Assembly: GCA_037389465.1 (NCBI GenBank)
Contig: JAZARR010000200.1
Coordinates: 1,533,001 to 1,597,000, forward strand
Reading direction: 5' to 3'
Length of the DNA: 64,000 nt
Source: Baylisascaris procyonis
Lineage: Eukaryota; Nematoda; Chromadorea; Rhabditida; Ascarididae
Of this stretch, positions 38,329 to 49,500 are shown one piece after another. The notes beneath the pieces were generated by a model that was given only the letters and a program-made list of their open reading frames with translations, had not been told where the DNA came from and made no database searches. Every line of letters begins with the position of its first letter. Positions within the stretch are counted from its first letter, which is position 1. A program made the position numbers and the translations under genes.

Positions 38329-38514
38329 AGCAAGAGAAACGGGTTTGGAACGATTCGTATCAAAGGGGCATCGGGAAGTACGGGAAATACTCCAGATGGT
38401 AATGCCTAACTTCCATCCACCCGACTTCATGAATCTCAGAATGCCGAACAATGAGAGTCATGTACAGTTGATAACGATGGCACAAGGTAGTGCCTCAACA
38501 ACTACAACGCCTAG
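38329..38514 (+). CDS. Candidate 5' exon of the neprilysin gene (alternative N-terminus)
   Basis: This block has a balanced, coding-like base composition in AT-poor contrast to its surroundings. The open frame ends in CCT AG|GTTTGT, a usable donor that leaves two bases. The neprilysin exon at 43553 (after TTCTGCAG) needs exactly two carried bases, and joining the two gives an in-frame Ser codon. In-frame ATGs lie at 38396 and 38402; an in-frame TGA at 38321 limits upstream extension, so any upstream acceptor must fall after it. With this exon the protein would gain about 47 cytoplasmic residues. It could instead belong to a separate, unrecognised gene. Confidence 0.4.
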
Positions 38515-39188
38515 GTTTGTTTTTTTTTTCAATCAAACTTTTACGCATTTGTGATCATTCGTTATTGTGCCGTAAAATTTTCAGCTTAAACGAGGTGGAA
38601 TCTCATCTGTCATGAGCTGATCCTGGTTTTGCAAAAATCTGAGATTTTAAAGGAGAAGAAAAATTCCCGTCAGCAGAATTTAATATTTATTGATTTATTG
38701 ATCGATGTTTTTCAAAACATCTTCTAAAATTTCCAAGATTTCCTTCTTGATCATGGTTTCCTTATTTCTATTCTTAAATTTCCCTCAAATTTTCACAAAA
38801 AGCGCATCAAGTTGAAAGGTGAAAGATCAAAAATCAATCCAAATTAAGCGTTATACTATCAAAAAAAAAAAAAAAAAAAAAAATCCTAAAGATCTAGCCA
38901 TCATATATAAGTATTTAGCAATATGATTTGATAATATATAAGAAAACTTTATTTCCTTCCGTTTATACTGCTTAGATATGTAAGTGACTATTTCAAGGAT
39001 TGAACGCTTAATAAGAATCTGAAATTTTCCATCCATAATTTCGATTTCCCTCTTCTCATCGAATCTCAGTTTGAAGTGTTAATGTTGACGCTCGGGTTTT
39101 TTTTTTTGTTGTTTTTTTTTTTTTTTTTTTTTTTTTTGATCTAACCGTGAGAAAATGTATCGACTGAGGTTTTTGTTTGATGGACATT

Positions 39189-39221
39189 TGTTCATAGTGA
39201 ACATTTTGTTCGTAGTGAACA
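39189..39221. repeat. Tandem pair of 15-bp palindromes
   Basis: TGTTCATAGTGAACA (39189-39203) is a perfect inverted repeat of TGTTCA/TGAACA with a 3-base spacer. It is repeated 18 bases later as TGTTCGTAGTGAACA with one change. It could bind a dimeric regulator or be chance. Confidence 0.6.
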
Positions 39222-40255
39222 TTTCGATCTGCTAGATAAAAGTTGTTCTTTCATTGCATCGCTAAAGGCAGTGATCCCTATAAATACCCGATTAACTCGG
39301 CGATGATGCATCAGTATCATCAACTAGTTCTTGAGAAGCGTATGTAGTCGACATTGTGCTCATATATTCTTTTCTGTTTTCACGTTCCTAAATCATAATC
39401 TTTTAATGGTTGCCTTATAGTTACTTTGTCTTATTACCTAAAGTAATATCTAAGTAACTTTACTTTGTTTTATTATGTAATTACTTTATCTTATCACGAA
39501 AGTAATATATAAATAAGTTTTCTTATTTTGCTATCTAAGTGCGCCTTTTTATCGCCCCAAAAAAAGTTGGTTTTTTTTTTTCGAAAAGTTGTGAAGCAAT
39601 AAATTAAATGAAAGAGCAAAACGATAATAAACAGATTCATTAGCAGCTTGCATTGTTAAGCACAATTGTCGTACTTTAATCTAATCTAACGATATCGTTT
39701 TTTCTTCTCTATCGTTCAGTTTTTATGCCTTAAAATTTATGAAAATTTTCATCGCATTCATTACTAGTAGTAAGTATTATTGACTATGAAAATTAATCAG
39801 CACCAATAGATAATCAAATTTTTTAATTGAAATCTATTATAGAGATGTTTGGTATGAGAAAAAACGAGCTATTTTATCATACGATTATCGGAGATATATT
39901 TCTTATTTTGGATGCGAATATGCAAATGAGATTTATTTAAGTGGACTACTATTTCCTATGATTAAGAAGAATCGAGAGACAAATATGTAAATATTAGCAG
40001 ATATGGCTTTCCCATAACTCTTTAGTATTCTAGGTATATTTAGGTGGAAATTGAAAAATTGTTATATCGCATTTAAGTGATGCGTTCGAAATTAGACTAA
40101 GATGTTGTTGATTAAACAGGAGTTTTTTTGCTTAAGTTCAGCGATTGCTACTCAGATGAAGCTTCCCAAATGCTTCAATTTTTCTCCGAACTTTTTCTGT
40201 CTTTGAAAATGAAATGTTGAAAGTGAAAATCTTCGATATGTAGGAAATAGGACGG

Positions 40256-40352
40256 TATTAGTAGTGATAATACTGATAATGATAGTAATATTAATAATGA
40301 TAATAACAATAATGATAACAATAGTAATAGTGTTAATAATAGTGATAGTGTA
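40256..40352. repeat. Imperfect AAT/GAT/AGT trinucleotide repeat
   Basis: About 30 triplets of the ATA, ATG, GTA, ATT family are mixed without a long perfect run. This is the look of an old, decayed microsatellite. Confidence 0.8.
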
Positions 40353-40661
40353 GCAACGATGGTAATGTTATTTATTCTGTCGAAGTAGAACAGTAAGCGC
40401 TGTAATGATTTTAGCTGCTTTTAGATGTTCCACTAAGTGAAATGTTCGAATCGAACAAATCATCCAATAAGCTATTTAAATTTTAGTGATGAGTGATAAA
40501 TTGATAAAGAAATTACTCAACAATTTCCGCTTTTTCAAAAATGTTCTAAAGAATGGGTATTTTGCAAGTTTAAAGAATTTTTCAAAGAATTTTTTGAAGC
40601 TTAATAATGCTTAAAAATTCATAAAATTTTCTGAGGAATTTGATTGGGCCGTATTCTAAGA

Positions 40662-40735
40662 TGACGTCATTTTTCAAAAACCAGCTCTTTGAGGTCTAGA
40701 GGTCACAACTAAGGTCATATGAGACCGCCTGACCT
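40662..40735. promoter_or_regulatory. Candidate enhancer: CRE plus four nuclear-receptor half-sites
   Basis: Within 74 bases there is the full CRE palindrome TGACGTCA (40662-40669), AGGTCT (40692-40697), AGGTCA (40700-40705), AGGTCA (40712-40717) and the reverse TGACCT (40730-40735). The direct spacings are 2 and 6 bases. AGGTCA is the classical half-site of nuclear hormone receptors, and CREs bind CREB/ATF factors. A role for the downstream neprilysin gene is inference only. Confidence 0.35.
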
Positions 40736-41376
40736 CAGATGCTATTAACTGAAACATTTTTTTACGTTGATCATTTGTGATCTTCAAACTATCGGTGGGT
40801 TTCCATCTTATCCATATTGCCAAAACTTGAATACCTCTCCCGGATGCTGGAGACTTCTCAAATTATAGGCGGGCCATGAGGGAGGCGCTTTAAATGGAGG
40901 AATAGCTTTTTACAATATTTTGATGTTTTATTGAAACAATATAAAGGAACCTAGAGAAGTCTATCACAAGAATGTACAATATTGATGAACTTAACAGCTT
41001 ACTTATTACTGCCATATTCTTGAGGAAATTTTTAGCCGACAATTAAAAAAGTGTGTTTAAAAGGTTCCGCTTCACATTGGCAAGTTGCAAAGGGAATGAT
41101 GAACCATCCAACCGCACTTTCCTACGCTTTACTAGAAACGGTCATTTAAATTTTCCTGGATCGGCTTATTAGAGTGACGAGACTATCCCGACCTCTAAAA
41201 TTAGGTTGTTTTATTCGTAGGTGGGGTGGATGGGTGCTTTATTTTAAGTTGCACTGTAGTGATGCGAAATGAAATGACGAAAATTGTATTGGCTAGCAAT
41301 AAAAATCACTCAATAGTGCACACATGTTTTCGATAGCATGAAGTCGATTCGGCTGCAATTCGATACGCGATGATAG

Positions 41377-41400
41377 CACCACGTGGTGATACACCACGTG
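41377..41400. promoter_or_regulatory. Double CACGTG E-box in a hairpin
   Basis: The 12-bp palindrome CACCACGTGGTG is followed three bases later by CACCACGTG. CACGTGGTG (41380-41388) and CACCACGTG (41392-41400) form a perfect 9-bp inverted repeat with a 3-base spacer. CACGTG is the core site of Myc/Max- and USF-type bHLH factors. Confidence 0.4.
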
Positions 41401-43552
41401 CTTTTGTAAATGCTGCCAGATAGGCATTCATATGAACGCTCATTTGAACTTCATTGAGGGTATCTTTGTTCAGTGGATTTGCCATGTGAGATCAGCGCCA
41501 ATGTATAGAACTGAATGTAATCGACTGATAACAATGATTAGAATAGTGGCCAGTCTTGAAAATATTTTAGTAGGAAGGTACCAGAGGGAAGGAGGGAGGA
41601 CGTAGGGGAGAATTGAGAAAATGTGATCGAACACTCCTTTAAGGAGGATTTTGTGGATCTAAAGTTTCTACAGTATCCGAAATTACAGGAACTAAAGTTT
41701 GAAATTTACCTAGTAGAGGGAAAAATTCATTCATCCATCATCTATGAATTATTCCATTATCGTCTATCTAACGGTAGCGCTCAGAATGCTAAATTAACTA
41801 CGAGAATCTAATGCACAAAAAGATTTTCCCATCTAATTTCCACAATATGAAAGTCTTATAAACCCCCTGGGGCTATATTCTATGATTTATTTATTGATTT
41901 CGATGAATTTCCAATTATTGCTGACGATTGGAAAGTTATTAAATCAAAGTATGTTCAATAATGAACCGTTCAATGATGAGAAAAGCGATCAAAAATCAAG
42001 TATATCGTTTTTGTAATATGATCTGATCAGCAATATGATCGATCAATAAATGATTGATTCTCATCATTTACGCGTTTTGTACACTTCTAAAAATATCGAA
42101 TAATAGTATTGTCAAATTAGAATTCATCTTAATAATACAATTGGTTAGGATCAAAGATCATCTTGTGAAGCTTGTTGATGAGTATCTGCTCATAAAATTT
42201 GCAAAAAAAAACCTTCAACTGTTGATAATGTGTTCCCATGATTTTTAAATCCAATACCTCTATTTACATCTCTACTTTGATAATAAAATTCATAGCCAAC
42301 AATGTCTCATTCATTGCCTCAAATTAAGTCGATTTTTTAATATAATTTTTGCAAAGAAAGGCCTCATCTTTAATCAGCGAAATGTGCTAACATTGAAAAG
42401 TGCAGTTTTCTTCGGAAGATACGCAAGCGAGATGGCATAGATACATCGGATGATGTAGTCTCTAACTTTCTCATCTACGACGATATCAATATTGTGCGGG
42501 GGATTCGGAGAGCTTGGTTGAAAACTTGAAAACCATATTATTCAGCCATAAAAACTTTAAATAACATTTTCTTAGTTGAAAAACGAGATTACTAAGAAAA
42601 TCACTTACAATCAGATGATATTTAGCATTAAACAATTTAACTTCAACTCCATTCAATCGATTACGGTAATCATGCCAACTCTATTATCTCAGATATATTA
42701 TTGTATTGATGAGGTGTTCTTATATCATTAGCAAATGTTGCACTCGACGTCTGCGCCTCTTAAACGATCAATTTCGTTTCTAGTATTGAGCACAAAACCA
42801 TCACATATTCATTAATATGCAAATTTAGCAAAATTTTATTCAATCGTTATTTAGGTGACGTCATTGTTGTAAATTAATATAATTATTTCGGTAATAACGG
42901 AAATAAATCGTCATCAGTGTTGATGCTTAGATTGTTTGTTGCTTGGAAGGAAAATGCTATTATTTAAGATGGCGAAGTGTGCGAATTTTCACGCTCGTTT
43001 GAGCATTTATGAGTTCGATCTTTAGTTGTTTTTTTTTTTTATGTATTTGAATGATACACATTATTGTGGCTATCCTTTGAAATCTTTAGATCGCTACCAC
43101 AGTTTGTTATGAGAAGGAAGGGGGAAGAAGTTAGGGGAGATAGCGCGGGTGCTATTGTATCATTAGATGTCTAACTTCAGACTTATCATATTGCTCTTAG
43201 ACTTCATAGATGGTTGTGTTTTGAGATTAGGATCGTCTAAAGTGCCACATTTTGAAGTTGAGGAGATTTAAATTATGCATTTCGAACTATCTGTCCCTTA
43301 CGTGTCAAAATTATTCGGTTTTCAGCTAGGACATTTTTGATGTTTCGATGCCACAAGATATACGCATATGAAGTGTTTTGGCAATATAAGTTCGAAATCT
43401 AGCATAGTGTCTGTGGGGGTTTGAGAGAGGAGAGGGTAAGGGAATGGTAGTTTTGTTTATTGAACACCATGAAACTACATTCGGAATATAGAATCGTAGT
43501 TATTTGATGGCAAACTCAGTTCTTTAGACTGCTTATAATTGAAATTCTGCAG

Positions 43553-46500
43553 TATCTTCACGATTCTAAGTTCTATGTTATCAACCTATAGAAAAGAGAG
43601 TATTTTCAGTGAGTCGCCAGTATTTTCGGGACCACCGCCACCTGAATACGCCGAAGCGGCGAACGATTTACCACCTCCACCAAGAATCGCCTATAAGGCA
43701 ACTGGTGGTAAATCACTTTTACAAGTAAGTATCTCTTCTTGCACATTTCTTTATTTCCAGTAGTTGTAATAGTGATTCAGTGATGAGAAAGGAATAGATC
43801 AATGAGGAGGATTATTGCTGTATCTTCTCTTAAGTCGAATGGAAAGGAAATTTTCCATTTTTTTCCTTTTTCGTAAAAAATACTTCAGAACTTTTCATCC
43901 ACAAAATTTTTCATGTTCAATCACAAATTCTTCATCAGAGCAGTCAACACTCCTCTCTGATTCGTAATTGCGAAGTCGCTAGTAATTGCGGATTTTCGTG
44001 CAGCCAGAATAGATTGATGGCCGGGGGGGGGAGGGGAGCAGGAAGCACAGGAGAGGTTCATATTGTTGCACGCTTCTTTTGGCCCAGCCTCCTCCCTCTT
44101 CTTACCACCTCATCCCTCTATACTTCTTCTTCTTTATTGAGTCTGATTATATCCATTTGCTTTTTTCCCTCGATCCGTTCTAACACTTACAAATATCAAA
44201 ATTTTTTATATGCACAAAGAGTTTCACTCACAATATTACAATTGTGCATTTGGTAGAATTTGTTTCAAGGCTTAGAGAGACTCAATCGGTTATGATTACT
44301 AAGAGTATGATTTAAATAATTGGGGTATTTATGAGAATCGGTTACACTTCCATACAAATATTGCAGGTAAATCTTTTCTTTTCAAGCTCAATATTTGAAA
44401 CGCTAGGCGATTTCTTTGTAAAATTGTCGCCAAAATGAATATTGATCATTTGCACAAGGAATTTGGTATCACTGAGGTGATATGATTGCGATTTTAGTGG
44501 TGGCGAAGGCGGAGTTCATTAGAGAAGTTTCTTCTTGTAACAACACTTTTACTAATGATGCTTCTTGTCATTACACTTGGCCTCCTATCTAGATTTTATG
44601 AACAACGAGGTTAGCGTTCATTTTATTCTTCTATTGTTTTTTAATAATTCTTTTGAAATAAAAATACAAATTAGAAGGAAGATATGAGTGAGTAGGCTCA
44701 AAGCGTCAAAAGAATTGAACTTAATTCATTTGTTTTAATTTTATTTAATTTTATTCTTTATTTCTAAAATATTACGCAATTTGATGCTTTTTTCCTCCAG
44801 TAGGTTGATTAACGGCAGGTATCTCAGCTGTATCGCTCTTATAGACAGAATAACAAAACTGCAACGCCATTAGACGTCTGTGATACTCATACATCTATCT
44901 TCATTAAATACATGTGAGCATCAAGGATACGTATATCTGCCTATGTATACTTACAGGTATATTTACGGCAGTAACACTCAGATTATCCAAAACATGCTTT
45001 CATGTAGTTTGATTGAGAGTTATTATCTCTGTATTGCAAAGGAATATTATTTGCTAAAGTCACCAAAATCTATCGGCATGGATAGTTTCCTTCAAATGCT
45101 CTCATTGTATGAGGAAATGGAATTGCTATCCATGCGCTTAGTTTTGTACAAATAAAGTGTTGATTTGTTGATCTCATTAGAGAGCATTATTTTCTTCTTC
45201 CATGATTTTTAATATCTAATTCTCTATGGTTTCAACAATAAATATCGGACCATGATTCCATTTTAGGGCAATATGTATTTTCAGCAGTTTCAACAATGAA
45301 AAAAATGAAAACAGAGGATAAAATAGCCATGAATGAGGAACGCTCAACAACTACAACTACCGCCACTAACACATTGCCGACGATTCTTTCATTACCCAGC
45401 GATCAGATATGCACTTCCAAAGGATGCGTTATGGCAGCCAGTCATCTGGTAAGTATTCTGCTTCCCATGCAAAAATTCTTTCAAAAAGAAATTGATTTCG
45501 TACCGTGAAGGTCGAGTGCTTTTATCGTGAATGGCACTAACATAATCCCCGTACATCAAGGCACTCATACTGTAAATGGTATAGTCAATGCGACTTCACT
45601 ATATCTCGCATTATTCAGATATTCATTACAATGCATTTGTAGTTGATGGCGATGAATTCATCGGCGGATCCATGCGACAATTTTTATGAATATGCATGTG
45701 GACAGTGGAATAGAGATCATCCGGTACCGGACGATATGTTCGCATATGGTACATTCGCTTATGTCCGCGAGAATGTCCGACAACAGATGCGTGGTCAGTT
45801 TCGTCTTTAGTGACCATTGTTGCCCGAATGTTGTGTTTTAATTCGTCGCTATGATATATTTATTTTGAAATTTTATACTGTAGTAGGTGAGGCATACGAA
45901 AATATTTTTGTGGAGTGATATAACTGACCGATGTGTTTGAAAAATTATTTATTGTTAAAATTATGAAATTGTTAGAACTCTTTAATGACTCTTTTCATAA
46001 GTTCCCATTGGCCATAAACCAGATATGACTTTGTCATTTTATAAGGTGTACAAATTGTGGCATTGAAATCATTTCAATCAGTGGAACCACAAATTGTTTG
46101 ACTTCAAACAAAGTGATTACCTTCTTATCTCATTTTATTAACTTATTCGTATTCACTAAACTGTAAGTTAGAATTAAGTTGAAGCAAGACACTTCAATTT
46201 GGAACGAAAAAATAGATTCTAGCTGCGTACTGAAATGAAATCGACATGAAATTTTGCAGTTCTATTGGAATCAGATTCACCAACCGCTTCAAAGTCAATC
46301 GATATGGCACGAATTGCATATAGGACATGTATGAATACAAGCGAATTGGAATCACTCAAATCAACGTAACACATATATAGTCTTGTCATTTACCTCTTTC
46401 AAAAACGATTTACTCGGGAATTTACATGCGTAATTTTCGAATTTTCGAGTTTTCGAGTTTCAAATTTTTCGATGTATCTAGAGTGATTGCTGCCTTCGAG

Positions 46501-49500
46501 GATATTGACATTTTTCATGATATATGACTTTTGGATTTATTTGCAGAAATATACTTGTGGTTGAAAAGCGTCTTAATTATTGCATTTAGCAAGGAATAAA
46601 GCCTAGTCGAGCTCCAGATTCCTTTACATTCTTCGCATTTTCACCCGTTTTAAGCTCTCTATCCCAATGTCAGCTGAAATACGCACTGAATGGGGTGCAC
46701 AGAGTGGGGTTCAATATAGTTTTCGATCTGTCACAGTGTTAGCTTCGTCGGTGTTTTTCCCGGCACTTTATTGTTTCAAAATTGGCGTTGTCAATAGATC
46801 TCAATAATGTCGCCAATTTTAGCAAAGAAAGACTTGAAAAACAAGCGGAAATGGTTGCATAAAATGCGTGTGTTCTTGTCTAGTCGATCAACGTGTTCTT
46901 TTCTCATCGTCTAGCTTTGTGTCCCCACAATCTTCGTCGAAGGGAAGGGCAGATAGCTTCAGAGGCTTATTTGCTTCCCGCTCCCTCGATCAGCGGCTGA
47001 GAATGTAGACGATTAAGCCATCTACACCGTTCGGACGGATGATGCACATTGGAATGGCACCTGTGGTCGTGTCGCTGTCCAGAAGGCCTGTGAAAATGTC
47101 GCATCGGCATGCAAGAATCCACAACGATCTTATGACCTTCCTCCTGGGATCTCATTATTGTTGAGAGGTCTTTGATATTGCTTGTGACGATGGCAACTAG
47201 AGGAGGGCTTTGCTGACGGAAGCCTTCTAGCATAGAATTCAGATGCTGAAATGCAATTTCTTTAAATTTGTGAATTATCAGTAATTTTTTTCGTTAGGTA
47301 TTGGTAAAAATTCAGGCAGCTGTTGAGTGCACTCGAGTCGTTGGGCGGTTGGCCTCTAATAGGGACTGGTCTATGGAATAACGATACCTTCGATTTGACG
47401 TCTCTTCTAGCAGCCGCGCGCCGCAATTATGGAAATGAAATTTTCTTTCAAGTTTATGTATACGCCGATGCAAAAAATACTACCAAAAATACTTTATATG
47501 TAAGTGTTGCAATATTTCTGCATAAGTGTTTTTTAAAATATGGTTCAGATTTTAAAATTGCTTTCAAATTTTCTTTACGTTGCTAAAAATTCAGCTAATT
47601 TGATGCTGATATAGATTACGCATTATCGTATGCGAAAGATGCTATGGAGGTTACCATCATTGTTGATTTCTGCAAAGGAAATGACAAGCGTCATTTCCGA
47701 CCAGTGAAACGTAGGATCTAATAAAAGGAAATTGGGCGGCAAATAAAAGTTTATTCCTTTGATTACCGGTACAGGTACGTTCTTGGAGAAACAACACCCT
47801 GAAGTTCATCGACCCTATATCTTTAAAATCGTTGTTGAGAACGAGAACGATTGAGACCTAAGCAATTCTAAGAAGTCCTATCGCATCCAGTGATAATATT
47901 ATATGAGGTTTTTCTTTATTTATAGGTATATGATAATTGAGCCTCTCTAGGCGTTTGATAAGGTACTCTTCACTACTCATACAGAAATTTGAAATGCAAT
48001 AATGATGCAAAGTTCGATCAATTTTAAGATCGATCAAGGAATGTTAAGTTTGGGTCGAGGTTCACGTGACTATTATCTCAATAAGACAATGTTCACGAAT
48101 CATCTCGAGGCATATAAGAAATATCAACGTGAGATTGCAAAACTACTAATGGAAGATGCGAATAAATCACGTGATGATATTGATTTAGAAGCTGATCTAT
48201 TGGCAGTAATTGAATTCGAAAAAGAATTCGCGACGGTTTGACATTTTTTAATTACACATTAATCGATTTACAAAGATTTCTTTAAAATATTTTCTTATCA
48301 AATTCTACTGTTTTCTTATTGAAGTAGATTTTAGTCATTAATTTCAACCGAATTGCGAATTGTTTGATTCTTCGGCTTGTTTAATTGTTTATAACTGCAT
48401 AGGTCCTGTAATATCAGTTGTTGATTGAGAGGTTTAAACTAGATGCTCTAATTTTCATAGTCGAATAATCGTCGTGGATCTATGAATTTTCACAACCAGC
48501 GTTGATCTGATGTTGCATTATCTCTGAGAGTAATTGTTAGATTTGAAATTATATGCCGAGTGCCTAAAATGTGGGATCTTAGCATCAAAATATAAAGTTT
48601 TGATCATTTGCTTACTAAGGCTAGTGCTTACCGATTAATTATGCCTTACCTGCCTCTTTTCCCGCTGATTTTTCTTTTATTTCCGATCAGTTTGTTTCCA
48701 ACTTAACTTTGTATAACATTTATGTTTCATCATGATTACAGATAATTGTGCCAGAAGATGATCGTAGAAATAACACACGTATGTATAATAAACGACGAAT
48801 CGCCGATCTTGCTCTGCTTATGCCACAGGTTCGTCGATGCTTCGCTGAAATTTCCCTATCATATTGAAATATGAATATTCTTAGCTATTTTTCTAGTTAT
48901 TTTATAGAGTATGATATACGTACCTCCATTTGTGATTTGATTACTGAAATTTATAATATTGCAGTATTCGTTGAGCTGTTCTAATTCTAAAATTTACATA
49001 AGGAAGAGATTTCTTAGCTCATCGACTATCAATTTAGCTATATCAAATTCTTCGTCGAGAAGGAATGGCCTTTAATTGCTTGCCGCTCTATCCGTCTAGA
49101 ATTTGTAGTTATTAGAGGATTGGAACGGCAGCGATCGATGATATCTAATTGCAATGAATTTTCTAGGTGGATTGGGTTCGATTTTTTCACATTATAACAC
49201 CGAATGAACTACATAAACTAATCGATAACGATACCGAAGTGATCATATGCGAGATTGATTTTCTTCGAAATACGGCACGATTATTGAACGCTACTAATGA
49301 TCGTATTAAAGCAAATTATATAATGTGGCGTATTGTACATTCATGGGTGAAAATTCTCGATATGCGCTTTGATGATATTAAACAGGTATCTTTATTGTGA
49401 TATTATTTATGTATTTCTATTTATTTCATTTTTGCATTATTGTCCGATTTTTATTTTATAGAATTATCTATATTTGCAATTTTATTTCAGTTATTCAACT

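Larger units (their letters stand above)
38515..43552. other. Long intron or intergenic region before neprilysin
   Basis: If the exon at 38329-38514 is real, this is a ~5-kb first intron; otherwise it is the 5' flank of the neprilysin gene. It holds a poly-A run (38860-38883), a poly-T run (39096-39137), a small tandem palindrome (39189-39221), a trinucleotide repeat (40256-40352) and two clusters of transcription-factor-like sites. No exon with a convincing frame was found. Confidence 0.4.
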
